From Helicobacter sp. (GTDB lineage: Bacteria > Campylobacterota > Campylobacteria > Campylobacterales > Helicobacteraceae), in NCBI RefSeq assembly GCF_029067145.1, contig NZ_JAIEFA010000031.1:1-64000 (forward strand): a stretch of 64,000 nt of DNA. The letters run 5' to 3'. The notes beneath the pieces are model-generated. The model saw only the letters and a list, made by a program, of their open reading frames with translations, searched no databases and was not told the origin of the DNA. Below, one piece after another: positions 8,387-17,340 of this stretch (position 1 is the first letter of the stretch; every line of letters begins with the position of its first letter). Position numbers and translations under genes: made by a program.

Positions 8387-9442
8387 TTAAACAATAAAGC
8401 CACCTCCTAATACTTTGTCGTCCTCATAAAGCACCAAAGCCTGCCCGCTTGCTACGCCAAAGGCTGGCTCTTGAAGATTAGCAAGCAAGATTTCTTGCTT
8501 TTTGCCTTGTGAATCCTCTTGCATTAATTGCACTCTTGCCTTTGTTTTTTGGCTTTTATAGCGAATCTTTACCTCGCATTCTAAGGCTTGTTTCTCCGCA
8601 AATATTTCCTTAGGCACAGAAAAATTGATTGCTCGCACTTGATAAGTCGCTAATTCGTCCTTTTCGCCCACGACAATCGTATTTTCCTGTGGATTAATCT
8701 TTAGCACATAATGTGGATTCAACGCACCCTTAATCGTAAAACCTTTGCGCTTACCAATCGTGTATTGCATATAACCTTTATGCGTGCCAATCTCTCTGCC
8801 CTGCGTATCTAGCACGATTCCGGGAGATTCTACATTATAATGTTTTTGTAAAATATCTATGTAGGTATTTTCTACAAAACAAATTTCCTGCGAATCCTTA
8901 TAGCTCTCCAAAGTTCCAAGCCAAGGAAGTTCCTTTAGCGCAATGGGTTTAATCTCTTGCTTCCTTTTATTCCCCAAAGGAAAAAGAATGCGAGGAATCC
9001 ACTCCCTCTTTAGCCCAAACAAAAAATAGCTTTGGTCTTTCGTCGCGTCTATGCCTTGAGCAATTTTGCCCTCTTTGACTTGCGCATAATGTCCTGTCGC
9101 AACATAATCACAACCTAATTGCTCTGCTAATCTAAAAGCAATTCCAAACTTTACCAAAGGATTGCACAAGGCACAAGGATTGGGCGTTTGCCCCTTAGCA
9201 TAGGATTCTACAAAGTAATCATAAACGCTTTTTTTGAAAAGTTCGCGCTCGTCTATTATCGCATAATCAATACCCAAAACCTCCGCACATCGTTTGATAT
9301 TTGCCTCATAGTATTGGTGCTTTGTCTCCTTATCGTGCAACTTCAAATACACGCCATATACGAGATAACCTTGCTTTTGTAGCAAATAGGCACAATAACT
9401 AGAATCTACTCCTCCACTCATTAACAACAAAACTTTTTTCAT
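8387..9442 (-). CDS. mnmA: tRNA-specific 2-thiouridylase MnmA
   Basis: It thiolates U34 of Lys/Glu/Gln tRNAs using ATP and persulfide sulfur. The N-terminal PP-loop is [17 protein letters not shown] (SGGVDS at residues 9-14). The first catalytic Cys is in [15 protein letters not shown] and the second in [10 protein letters not shown]. The tRNA-binding segment is [12 protein letters not shown]. At 351 residues it has normal length. The start codon overlaps the last four bases of the YhbP-like gene, suggesting coupled translation. Confidence 0.95.
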   Translation of the reverse strand: MKKVLLLMSGGVDSSYCAYLLQKQGYLVYGVYLKLHDKETKHQYYEANIKRCAEVLGIDYAIIDERELFKKSVYDYFVESYAKGQTPNPCALCNPLVKFGIAFRLAEQLGCDYVATGHYAQVKEGKIAQGIDATKDQSYFLFGLKREWIPRILFPLGNKRKQEIKPIALKELPWLGTLESYKDSQEICFVENTYIDILQKHYNVESPGIVLDTQGREIGTHKGYMQYTIGKRKGFTIKGALNPHYVLKINPQENTIVVGEKDELATYQVRAINFSVPKEIFAEKQALECEVKIRYKSQKTKARVQLMQEDSQGKKQEILLANLQEPAFGVASGQALVLYEDDKVLGGGFIV

Positions 9443-9861
9443 TTTTTCCTCATAAATGTTAATTTTTCGCTTAACAAAAGTTTATTATCTGTATATTTTG
9501 CCCATAGAATCTCCAATGCAAAAATCTCGCCATTACCGAGTTTGGCAAAGGGAAAACGCGCATAATAAAGATTCTTTTGCTGTAATGTTGCTTGTTTAAA
9601 AAATGCCTTGATTTGCAAACCTTGAATCCTACCAAGATTTTTAGAATCCTTTGCAATAAGGGCAGCAACTCTTGGGTTTAAAGCACAAAGTTGAATATGT
9701 TTGGAATCCTGCGCACTCTTAAAAAGTAAGCTAAGATTCGCTTCGTCAAAGGCATAATAACAGCTTGCGCTATAAACTTCTAATGTATCAGAATCTGCTT
9801 CAACGACACTCAAACTTAACAAATGATATTTTTTGATAAAATCTTTTATTTTTGGATTCAT
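9439..9861 (-). CDS. YhbP/PNPOx-like flavin-fold protein
   Basis: About 140 residues of the small split-barrel type. [33 protein letters not shown] resembles the N-terminal half of YhbP/UPF0306 proteins, which share the pyridoxamine-phosphate-oxidase fold. No substrate can be assigned. I start at ATG 9861 ([14 protein letters not shown]), because the longer frame needs a TTG at 9912 and adds residues without family resemblance. It lies upstream of mnmA and overlaps it by four bases. Confidence 0.7.
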   Translation of the reverse strand: MNPKIKDFIKKYHLLSLSVVEADSDTLEVYSASCYYAFDEANLSLLFKSAQDSKHIQLCALNPRVAALIAKDSKNLGRIQGLQIKAFFKQATLQQKNLYYARFPFAKLGNGEIFALEILWAKYTDNKLLLSEKLTFMRKK

Positions 9862-9955
9862 AAGATGGAATTGTAGCCAAAATTTTAGCGAAAACAAGGG
9901 AAAATCATTCAATAAATGGTAATATTTCGTATCCTAAGAAACATAAGAAGTTGCG

Positions 9956-10315
9956 ATGAAACCAAAATATCATTTTTTTAATAATACAAAATATGCGTTG
10001 TGTGGTGTTGTGGCAATGCTAAAAAACGAAGTAGCTTTCAAAATAGAATGTCTTGTCATCATTCCCTTGCTTTTTGTTGTTTTTTATTTAGAGATTACGC
10101 TTGAAAAGCGCATTCTTTTGATTGCTGTTTTGTGGTTGATTTTTATTGCGGAATGTTTCAATTCTGCCATTGAATCCTGCGTGGATTTAATCACGCAAGA
10201 ATTTCACGAAAAGGCAAAAGTTGCAAAAGATTGTGCTTCAGCGGGCGTGTTTTTCGCAATCTCTCTTGCGATTCTTACTTGGGGGCTTGTTTTGGGGGAT
10301 TTATATCTTTGGTGA
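9956..10315 (+). CDS. dgkA: diacylglycerol kinase DgkA
   Basis: 119 residues, three membrane helices, inner membrane. It phosphorylates diacylglycerol to phosphatidate, recycling the lipid left by envelope glycan and phosphoethanolamine transfer. The family signature IAECFNSAIESCVDLI is present, with the ATP-site Glu residues, as is the N-terminal NTKYALCGVVAMLKNEVAFKIE helix (in part: AMLKNEVAFKIE). It is divergent from the YhbP-like gene. Confidence 0.92.
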   Translation: MKPKYHFFNNTKYALCGVVAMLKNEVAFKIECLVIIPLLFVVFYLEITLEKRILLIAVLWLIFIAECFNSAIESCVDLITQEFHEKAKVAKDCASAGVFFAISLAILTWGLVLGDLYLW

Positions 10316-10379
10316 ATCCACATTTGTGCGTGAGATTCCTTCATTTTAGGCTTTCGCATTTGCTTTTTCTCTGTCCCTG

Positions 10380-10432
10380 CAAGATTCCCCATTTTGTCCT
10401 TGCGAGATTCCGCAAGAAATCGTGGAAATAAC
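10380..10432. repeat. dispersed intergenic repeat, short copy 2
   Basis: GTCCTTGCGAGATTCCGCAAGAAATCGTGG lies between convergent dgkA and the EF-hand gene. It matches the GTCATTGCGAG...CGTGGCAAT module elsewhere (quoted core: TTGCGAGATTCCGCAAG). CTTGCG pairs with CGCAAG around a 6-base loop, so it could also terminate both genes. Confidence 0.6.
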
Positions 10433-10433
10433 C

Positions 10434-12089
10434 CTACATTTCCATTTCAAACTTGCTTCCTCTTAGCTTGTCTTTCTCCTCTAGTTCTGCAAATCTTATC
10501 ATATTCTCCACATTTTGCATTTTATAAAGTGCATTTGCCACTAGTTCCTTGCCTTCTCCTGTCGTTAGAATAAAGGCAGAGCGACCATTTTGGAAGCTTA
10601 ATTTGCGGATAAGTTCCACTCCAAGTTCTGCTAGAGAGGTAATAGAACCATTCATATTTATGTCTGCACCTATTTTGTTAAAATCTAGCTTATTCAAATC
10701 CTCTTCATCAAAGCTCATAGCCTCGCTAAACGCATTTACCCTCTCACTCCTCTCTGTTAAGTCGTTAAAATCTCCATTGCTAGTATATAGCTCATCAAGG
10801 CTTAGCTTCATAGTTCTGCCTGAATCAAACTTCAATGTGAGCATTCCATTATCCTCTAGCTTCATTCCAACAACAGAATCCACATCTCTTAGCGCACTTG
10901 CATATTTCATAGCAGTAGATGAGCTATTTAACCCATTGTAAAACTCTCTAAAATTTGCCTCGCTAAATTTCATTCCTGTGATTGCCTGAAATTCTCTGCG
11001 GATTGCTAGTTTATCAGCTTGGTCATTATTGTAATAGTCGTTATACATTTTGTTGAAGCGATTTTGTAAGCCTTCTAAATAGCCCTCTTGCTTCCCATAT
11101 TTCCTATCATCTCTTCCATCATATCCGCTAAATCTAAGTCGTTCTAGCTTTAACCCACCGTTTAAATCAGTCTTAGAATATGCGAAATCTAGGGTTTTTA
11201 AGAGCTTCTCAAAGGTTAGTTTCTCTAAACGGTATTCGTCTTTATAGGTTTTTGTTAAATCTATCCAACCGCTTTCATCAGCATTTTCTGCAAACATTTT
11301 TCTAATTTGGTCTTTTTGCGTGTCATTTAACTTTTTATAGCTTTCCTCTGGGCGAAAGAGACTTGTGCCACTTTCTAAATTTCCTTTATTGTAGCCATAT
11401 TTCTTGATATTCTCCTCTACATCTTTTTGTGTATTTACAAACTTCGTTAAATCAAGAGAGTTATAAACATCGCTAAATTTTAAGATAACTTCCTCGCCCT
11501 TAGAGTTGTAGCCCTTTAGCTTTAGCTTACTAAAAAACTCATCACTAGAATCTAAGAATCCATCTTGATTATCGTCTAGGTTAATGAGCTGCCCCATATA
11601 CCCTATGTTTCCAACTCCATATTTATCATTATCATCATCTAAGTCTAAGAAAACCTGCATTTCTCCCACAGGCGTATTTAAGTATTGAGATTTTCCAGCG
11701 GCATTAAACATATCTCCACCACCATTTCCGCTCCATCGGTAAGCATTATCAAAAATGGTTCTGCCAAACTTATCATAAGAGATAGAGTGAGAGTAGAAGT
11801 TAGGAGTGAAGTAGTTTAGCTTGTCTCCATTTAAGCTTGAGTGCGAACTAAGCCCAAATGATTGAATGGAGCTTGAACCTAAAGCGTTTAATACCCTAGC
11901 CCTTGCGCTTTCTTGTGCTTGTCTTATTCGCTCTTGCTCCTTTGCTTCTGCGGCTTCTTTCTCTCGTTGTGGTGCTTCTTCTTGTGCTTTTTGGAGCATT
12001 TTTTGAAGTTCTGGGTTATTAAGATTTGCCACTCTAGCGTTTTCTACTTCTATTTTTGTAGGGATTGGTGTCGCAACTTTGCCTATCAT
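10434..12089 (-). CDS. EF-hand-containing protein of unknown function, in a sigma-28 operon
   Basis: 551 residues, with no signal peptide and no membrane segment. Residues 25-65 are a charged, Ala/Glu/Gln-rich helix. Residues 172-183 (DDNQDGFLDSSD) are a calcium-binding EF-hand-type loop, preceded by the Asp-rich FLDLDDDNDKYG. Another possible loop is DINMNGSITSLAE near residue 480. The rest is Asn/Asp/Lys-rich with no family I recognise. It starts 11 bases after the end of the broken secreted LamG-like gene, in the same orientation, so both should be transcribed from the sigma-28 promoter at 13317-13343. The lack of a signal peptide plus flagellar sigma control is consistent with export by the flagellar apparatus; that is inference. 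A shorter EF-hand protein with the same layout lies at 48.3-49.3 kb. Confidence 0.75.
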   Translation of the reverse strand: MIGKVATPIPTKIEVENARVANLNNPELQKMLQKAQEEAPQREKEAAEAKEQERIRQAQESARARVLNALGSSSIQSFGLSSHSSLNGDKLNYFTPNFYSHSISYDKFGRTIFDNAYRWSGNGGGDMFNAAGKSQYLNTPVGEMQVFLDLDDDNDKYGVGNIGYMGQLINLDDNQDGFLDSSDEFFSKLKLKGYNSKGEEVILKFSDVYNSLDLTKFVNTQKDVEENIKKYGYNKGNLESGTSLFRPEESYKKLNDTQKDQIRKMFAENADESGWIDLTKTYKDEYRLEKLTFEKLLKTLDFAYSKTDLNGGLKLERLRFSGYDGRDDRKYGKQEGYLEGLQNRFNKMYNDYYNNDQADKLAIRREFQAITGMKFSEANFREFYNGLNSSSTAMKYASALRDVDSVVGMKLEDNGMLTLKFDSGRTMKLSLDELYTSNGDFNDLTERSERVNAFSEAMSFDEEDLNKLDFNKIGADINMNGSITSLAELGVELIRKLSFQNGRSAFILTTGEGKELVANALYKMQNVENMIRFAELEEKDKLRGSKFEMEM

Positions 12090-12099
12090 TATTTTCTCC

Positions 12100-13284
12100 T
12101 TATTTCACTCTAAAATCCACCGCAAGGATATTACCTGTGGTATCGTCATAATAAATATCAAAATCTTTAATTGTAATAATAGATGAACCCTCGCCTATCA
12201 ATCTCTATTGCAAGAGTAGCAAGAGAAATAGAATCCACACTACCGCTTGAAAAAATTAGTTTCTCTTTGGCATTATAGTTATTCATTAAGGCAAACATTT
12301 GTTGGATAGTTGGCTCATAGAACACTTCCTTGACATTGAGATAAAAGCGATTATCTCCATTTTTAATGTAATTTTGCAAACTTGCAACATTAAATCGCCT
12401 ATTTTTAAGCTGTAAATCCTCTAGGGCAGCACCTGTTATAAAAGTTTTGGTAACTATCTCCTCATCACTGCCATCTTGCGCTTTCCAGCCTATTGTATAA
12501 TTTTTTACACTTTGCATTGCCTGCACATACACCCATTTATTAAGTGGAATAGGTTTATTTGTAACAATGCTTTCCGTAGAATAATCTAAAGATTTTGTTG
12601 TAACTGAGAGTTTTCCAGATTCTAACACTTGGAATAAAAAATATTCTGTTCTATATCCCTCATCTTTTTTGTTTGTTTCATTTCTGTCAAATAATGTAAT
12701 GGGGGGTTGTAAAATATCCGCCAAGTTTTATCCATAACCCAAAGCTATTAGTATAAGGCAAACCCCATTCAGTATATTCTGCATTAGTATTGCGCCCACC
12801 ATTATAATGTACATAAGGACAAACTGTTTCTGGCTTAAAAGTTTGCGTGGCTTTATCCCAAATATGCACGACATAGTTTTTATATTGGGGGCAACATTCA
12901 TTTTTGCTTTCCAAATTGGGTTCTTCGCATCTCATTTGTAACGCTTTGTCATCAATTTTAAGGTTATCCGTTTTCATTATGCCCGGACTATTCTTTGTAT
13001 AAAGCACGATTAAAATAGGATTTCCCGCGCTATTATTTAATGTAATGTATGCTTCTGTATTCTCATCAAACACCAAACTACTCCAAAGGATACGCATTCC
13101 CCCCTCTTACAATTTTTGACATTTTTATCGCAGATTTTACTTCCTTTGAGAAGTTTTGTAACATTTCCTTTGCTTCTTTTCCGCTTAGGGCTTCACCAAT
13201 TTGCACTTTGGGTTGCGTTTGCGCCAAGAGTAATACACTAAACGCACTAGAAAATATCAAGCCAACTAACAATTTCTTGAGCAT
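12100..13284 (-). pseudogene. secreted LamG/ConA-like protein with three single-base frameshifts
   Basis: The N-terminus is a clear signal peptide (MLKKLLVGLIFSSAFSVLLLAQ). The body contains NSFGLWIKLGGYFTTP, then ITLFDRNE, YFLFQVLESGKLSVTTKS and NKWVYVQAMQS, which reads like a laminin-G/concanavalin-type domain (moderate confidence). The frame shifts three times: at G6 near 13097 (...KIVRGG to MRILWSSLVF), at C6 near 12706 (GYFTTP to ITLFDRNE), and near 12189. After the last shift, another frame reads on as SSIITIKDFDIYYDDTTGNI and stops at 12100-12102. Each break is repaired by removing one base, and the three together return to the starting frame, giving about 393 residues. It is either recently inactivated, slipping, or affected by sequencing error. 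Confidence 0.65.
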
Positions 13285-13316
13285 TTACCCCTCCTTAATT
13301 TAAGATGTTCTTTATT

Positions 13317-13343
13317 ATATCGGATTTTTTAAAGAAAAGTTAA
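13317..13343 (-). promoter_or_regulatory. sigma-28 (FliA) promoter of the LamG-like/EF-hand operon
   Basis: On the minus strand: TTAACTTT, 11 bases, TCCGATAT. This compares with the FliA consensus TAAAGTTT-N11-GCCGATAA (6 of 8 at -35, core CCGATA at -10). The same bases also contain TATAAT (from CCGATATAAT), so sigma-70 use cannot be excluded. It lies about 33 bases before the signal-peptide start codon. Confidence 0.65.
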
Positions 13344-13414
13344 GAGAAATTTTACATTTAAGAATGTGTTGAGTTTGGATTATAAAAAAGACTATTCTTG
13401 AGATGATTTAAAGT

Positions 13415-13490
13415 TGGCGACCCTTGGAAGATTTGAACTTCCGTATATGCCGTGAAAGAGCATTATCCTTGGCCACTAGATGAAAGGGTC
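13415..13490 (-). tRNA. tRNA-Glu (anticodon TTC)
   Basis: 76 bases on the minus strand. The acceptor GACCCTT pairs with AAGGGTC, followed by G73 and an encoded CCA (13415-13417). The anticodon loop is CTTTCAC-like, with TTC as in other bacterial tRNA-Glu, and the T-loop is GTTCAAAT. Confidence 0.93.
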
Positions 13491-13572
13491 GCGAGAATTT
13501 TAACATATTTCTGATTAACTTGTGTTAGGATATGCTAAAATTTCGTTTCATTTAACCCAAAAAAGAGAGAAA

Positions 13573-14685
13573 ATGCCGTCCGTCCCTTATGATTTTAGCA
13601 ACCAAAACACAACCCTAGTTCATATTTGTTGCAGCGTAGATAGTCATCACTTCCTAACAAGCCTCCAAAAACTTTATCCCCACAAGCATTTTTGTGGATT
13701 CTTTTATAACCCAAACATTCACCCTTATGAGGAATACGCATTGCGCTTAGAAGATGTTAAACGCAGTTGCAAAATGCTTGGGATTCCGCTTATCATCGGA
13801 GAATATGATGACAAAAAGTGGCTAGAAAATGCCAAAGGCTTAGAAAATGCGCCCGAAAAGGGAGAGCGGTGTAGCTTTTGCTTTGATTTTCGTCTGAACA
13901 AAACAGCACAAATTGCCCAAAAAACGCATTGCACAGAATTTACCACTACCCTGCTTGCAAGTCCGATGAAATCGCAATCTGAACTTTTTGCGCAAGGCGA
14001 AGCGATTGCTAAAGTTTGGAATCTTGACTTTTTGTCCCTTGATGTGCGCAGTCATAATGGCACAAAAGTGCAAAATGCGCTAGCTAAAAGTGCAAAACTC
14101 TACCGCCAAAACTATTGTGGTTGCCTCTTTGCTCTCAAAGCCCAACGCGACAAATCTCTAAAAAAAGCATTGGAGTTGCTTTCCTCTTTGAACGCGCCAC
14201 AGGAAATGAGGAATCTCCCCTCCTTGCGATTCCACAATTTCCAAACGCGCGCACAATTAGAGGACGCAAACCAACCCTACCAAATCATCAAACGCAAAGT
14301 TTTGCATTACCAGCTTCTCAGAGGCAAACTCACTTGCCAAAATCAAACAATCCCTAGCTTCATTTGTGATTATTCCCTGCTTACCAAGCCCACCAAAGCA
14401 AAAATAGAATTTTGGCATAATGGAATCGGATATGCCAACAAAGAGGGAATCTTGCTACTTTTGTTTGAAAATTTCAAAGATTTATTAAAAATATCAGACT
14501 TTTCCACTCTCTTGCGGCAAGGGCTTTGCGAGGAAATTCAGTTGCTTTTGCGCCACAAGATTTATCCTTATGGGTTTTTTACCTCCCCGATTCTAATCAT
14601 AGAGCAACCTATTTTTAATGATTTTACACTAGAAATTTCGCATACTATGCAAGAGGAAATCTTGGAGGATTTTCTCCCTTTGTAA
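13573..14685 (+). CDS. queH: epoxyqueuosine reductase QueH
   Basis: It performs the last step of queuosine synthesis, reducing epoxyqueuosine in tRNA; QueH is the non-cobalamin type (DUF208). The motifs are VHICCSVDSHHF with the adjacent Cys pair, GERCSFCFDFRL with CxxC, and NYCGCLFA. The first 200 residues are the family domain. The C-terminal 160 or so residues are an extra, less conserved extension. I start at ATG 13573 after a purine-rich ribosome site (AAGAGAGAA); the longer frame would use a GTG in the leader. Confidence 0.9.
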   Translation: MPSVPYDFSNQNTTLVHICCSVDSHHFLTSLQKLYPHKHFCGFFYNPNIHPYEEYALRLEDVKRSCKMLGIPLIIGEYDDKKWLENAKGLENAPEKGERCSFCFDFRLNKTAQIAQKTHCTEFTTTLLASPMKSQSELFAQGEAIAKVWNLDFLSLDVRSHNGTKVQNALAKSAKLYRQNYCGCLFALKAQRDKSLKKALELLSSLNAPQEMRNLPSLRFHNFQTRAQLEDANQPYQIIKRKVLHYQLLRGKLTCQNQTIPSFICDYSLLTKPTKAKIEFWHNGIGYANKEGILLLLFENFKDLLKISDFSTLLRQGLCEEIQLLLRHKIYPYGFFTSPILIIEQPIFNDFTLEISHTMQEEILEDFLPL

Positions 14686-14741
14686 AAGTTGCGTAAAAAT
14701 GCTAAAATTTTGGCTTAAAACTTAGCAAGGAAGGATAAAAA

Positions 14742-14981
14742 ATGTTTGAACGCATTGACGGGATTTTGCGTGAAATTGAGGAAGCACAGGCAGAGATTCA
14801 GTTGCTTTTAGGAATCGCAAAAATTTCTTTTGTGGATTATATTATGATTAAACGCGGCTCACAAGATATGCCAGAGGAGCTTGGCGCGTGGAATCTCCAA
14901 CAAATTGATAACGAAGTCTCGCGTCTCAAAGAAGCAATTGAAACACTCAATAAAATCAAAAGAGAAGTTCTCACTTGGTAA
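14742..14981 (+). CDS. small conserved-looking hypothetical protein
   Basis: 79 residues, mostly helical and acidic (FERIDGILREIEEAQAEIQ; NEVSRLKEAIETLNKIKREV), with likely coiled-coil ends and no signal or membrane segment. A good ribosome site (AAGGA) lies ahead of the ATG, and it sits in line between queH and the EI24 gene. I do not recognise a family. Confidence 0.65.
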   Translation: MFERIDGILREIEEAQAEIQLLLGIAKISFVDYIMIKRGSQDMPEELGAWNLQQIDNEVSRLKEAIETLNKIKREVLTW

Positions 14982-15030
14982 ATCTGAGATTTTTGGATTC
15001 TGCTTTTAAAGCACACATTTAAGGACGACT

Positions 15031-15777
15031 ATGCAATCAAAATTGCAAGAGCAATTCACCCAAACAAAGCATTATTTCGCGCTTGCCAAAAAGGATATTT
15101 TCACACCTTATTTACTAGGCTTGACTTTCTTGCCTTTATTTTTTGCACTGCTTTTTATCGGTGGAATCTTTTATTTCTTTGGCAGCACTTGGTATGCAAT
15201 GCTTTATGATTCTTTGCGTTGGGATTTGAATCTCTCCATTACTTGGCTTGCTTGGATTCAAAGCAGCCTAGATTATATTATCCAAACCACAATTTTTATT
15301 TTTTTGGCTTTTTTGTTTTTGGTGTTTTCGCTCTTGCTTACATTAACGATTTGTTCTTTTTTAGCTCCTTTTGTTGTTAATTTTGTGCGCAACCAACACT
15401 ACCCTACCTGCCCTTTAGAGGGCAATACAAGCACATTTGCATCCTTATTTTCTTTGCTTGGAGTTTATCTCTTGTATCTTTTATTTTTGGTGCTTTTATT
15501 GCCTCTTTATTTTGTGCCTTTTATTGGCTCATTTGTGATTTTATTGCCCAACTTTTGGCTATTTTCTAAAACATTAGTTGCAGATGTGGGAGAGGGAATT
15601 TTTGAAAAAAATGAACTCAAACGCATTAAATTAGAGCAAAAAAGTAGAATCCGTAGCGTTGTTTTGCCCCTGTATGGTTTAAGCCTGATTCCAATTATTG
15701 GATTTTTCGCTCCTGTTTTTGCGCTCACAACATTGGCACATTTATTTTTAAATCTTAAAAGCAACGCAACATTTTAA
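15031..15777 (+). CDS. EI24/CysZ-like inner-membrane protein
   Basis: 248 residues with about five or six membrane helices (near residues 25-50, 85-120, 135-165, 160-175, 205-235). The pattern of long hydrophobic pairs plus GEGIFEKNELKRIKLEQK matches the EI24-domain family that includes the sulfate channel CysZ. The substrate cannot be assigned. It ends nine bases before dnaB. Confidence 0.7.
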   Translation: MQSKLQEQFTQTKHYFALAKKDIFTPYLLGLTFLPLFFALLFIGGIFYFFGSTWYAMLYDSLRWDLNLSITWLAWIQSSLDYIIQTTIFIFLAFLFLVFSLLLTLTICSFLAPFVVNFVRNQHYPTCPLEGNTSTFASLFSLLGVYLLYLLFLVLLLPLYFVPFIGSFVILLPNFWLFSKTLVADVGEGIFEKNELKRIKLEQKSRIRSVVLPLYGLSLIPIIGFFAPVFALTTLAHLFLNLKSNATF

Positions 15778-15786
15778 GGAATCAAT

Positions 15787-17244
15787 ATGGAAATGCAATT
15801 ACAAATTGAACGCGCTGTTTTAAGCTCTATTTTGTTTGACCCAGAGCAGTTGGATTTTATCGCGGAATCACTTGTGGCAGAAGATTTTTCTTATCCTCCA
15901 CACCAAAATATTTTTTCTGCAATGTTAGAACTTCGCCACACAGAACGCCCTATTGATGAGGAAATTATTCTTGGACTCTCTACCAAAGCGCGTCCGATTG
16001 CGCAAGAAGAAATGTTAAATATTCTCTCCACAAGCCCTATTAGCGATTTAAAATCTTATGTTCAAGAAATTTTAGAATCCTCTATCAAGCGCAAACTCCA
16101 TTCCTTTGCTATGAAAATTGCTCAAAGCACGGCGGAGAACGAAACAAGCTCTAAAGAAATTATGGATTATCTCCAAAGCGAGCTTTATAAGATTGGCAAT
16201 GTGCAGCAAATGCGAGAATTTAGGGATTCCAAAGCAATTATTAAAACAACTTTAGAATATGTTACAGAAATGAAAAAGCGCGGAAATAACCTCCTCATTG
16301 GCATAGATACAGGCTTTGCGGGTTTAAACAAGATGACAACAGGATTCAACAAAGGGGACTTGGTCATCGTTGCTGCGCGTCCTGCAATGGGAAAAACAAC
16401 TCTTGTATTAAATATGGCACAAAGAGCCTTAGATACAGGGAAAGGAGTAGCGTTTTTTAGTCTTGAAATGCCTGCGGAACAATTAATGCTAAGAATGCTA
16501 GCTGCTAAAACTTCTATCTCCTTGCAAAACTTGCGTGTTGGAAACTTACAAGAGGAGGAATGGGGAAATCTCACCTATGCGGCAGATATTATGGGCAAAT
16601 CTCCTTTGTTTATTGACGACAATAGCTTGCTTACGATTCATCAACTTAGAACTAAACTAAGAAAAATCAAAACCAAACACCCAGAAATCGGACTTGCCGT
16701 CATTGATTATTTGCAATTAATGAGCAGTGCTAACAATAAAGACAGACACCAAGAAGTTAGCGAAATTAGTCGCGGACTCAAAATGATTGCACGCGAATTA
16801 GAGATTCCAATCATTGCGCTTTCACAACTCAATCGTAGCCTAGAGAGCAGAAGCGACCGCCGCCCAATGCTTTCAGACTTGCGCGAATCTGGCTCTATTG
16901 AGCAAGACGCAGATATTATTTTGTTTGTGTATCGTGATGCAGTTTATAAACAAAAAGACGAAAAAGAAAAAGAAGAAGCCGCCAAAAAGGAAAATAAAGA
17001 CTACAAAAGCACTTATGTCCCACGTAATGAGGAGGAGGCAGAAATTATTATTGGCAAGCAACGCAATGGACCAACCGGCACCGTAAAACTGATGTTCCAT
17101 AAGCATTGCACGCGTTTTGTGGATTTGAACAACTCTAATCCAACGCTTGAAATTGTCTATGAGCAAACCTCACAAAACACACAAACGCAATTTATACCAC
17201 CGCAAAACGACGAAAAAAAACCTATTGATATGCCACAAATTTAA
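15787..17244 (+). CDS. dnaB: replicative DNA helicase DnaB
   Basis: 485 residues, normal length. The N-terminal helical domain begins EMQLQIERAVLSSILFDPEQL. The RecA-like helicase domain has Walker A AARPAMGKTTL, GVAFFSLEMPAEQL, Walker B LAVIDYLQLM, SQLNRSLESRSDRRPMLSDLRESG in part (SQLNRSLE; LSDLRESGSIEQDAD), and the arginine-finger region IIGKQRNGPTG. It unwinds DNA ahead of the fork as a hexamer. A Lys/Glu-rich insertion (about residues 380-405) sits before the last motif. Confidence 0.97.
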   Translation: MEMQLQIERAVLSSILFDPEQLDFIAESLVAEDFSYPPHQNIFSAMLELRHTERPIDEEIILGLSTKARPIAQEEMLNILSTSPISDLKSYVQEILESSIKRKLHSFAMKIAQSTAENETSSKEIMDYLQSELYKIGNVQQMREFRDSKAIIKTTLEYVTEMKKRGNNLLIGIDTGFAGLNKMTTGFNKGDLVIVAARPAMGKTTLVLNMAQRALDTGKGVAFFSLEMPAEQLMLRMLAAKTSISLQNLRVGNLQEEEWGNLTYAADIMGKSPLFIDDNSLLTIHQLRTKLRKIKTKHPEIGLAVIDYLQLMSSANNKDRHQEVSEISRGLKMIARELEIPIIALSQLNRSLESRSDRRPMLSDLRESGSIEQDADIILFVYRDAVYKQKDEKEKEEAAKKENKDYKSTYVPRNEEEAEIIIGKQRNGPTGTVKLMFHKHCTRFVDLNNSNPTLEIVYEQTSQNTQTQFIPPQNDEKKPIDMPQI

Positions 17245-17261
17245 CACCAAAATGCAAGGAC

Positions 17262-17340
17262 GCCTTGCCTCTCTGTCCTTGCGAGCGAAGCGAAGCAATC
17301 CATAATCACACACACTAACCTTTACAATGGAATCTTAAAT
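17262..17340. repeat. dispersed intergenic repeat, copy 3
   Basis: Between convergent dnaB and pdxJ: GTCCTTGCGAGCGAAGCGAAG running into GCAATCCATAATCACAC, then TTTACAATGGAATCTTAAAT. This is the plainest single copy of the family in the window. Confidence 0.7.
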
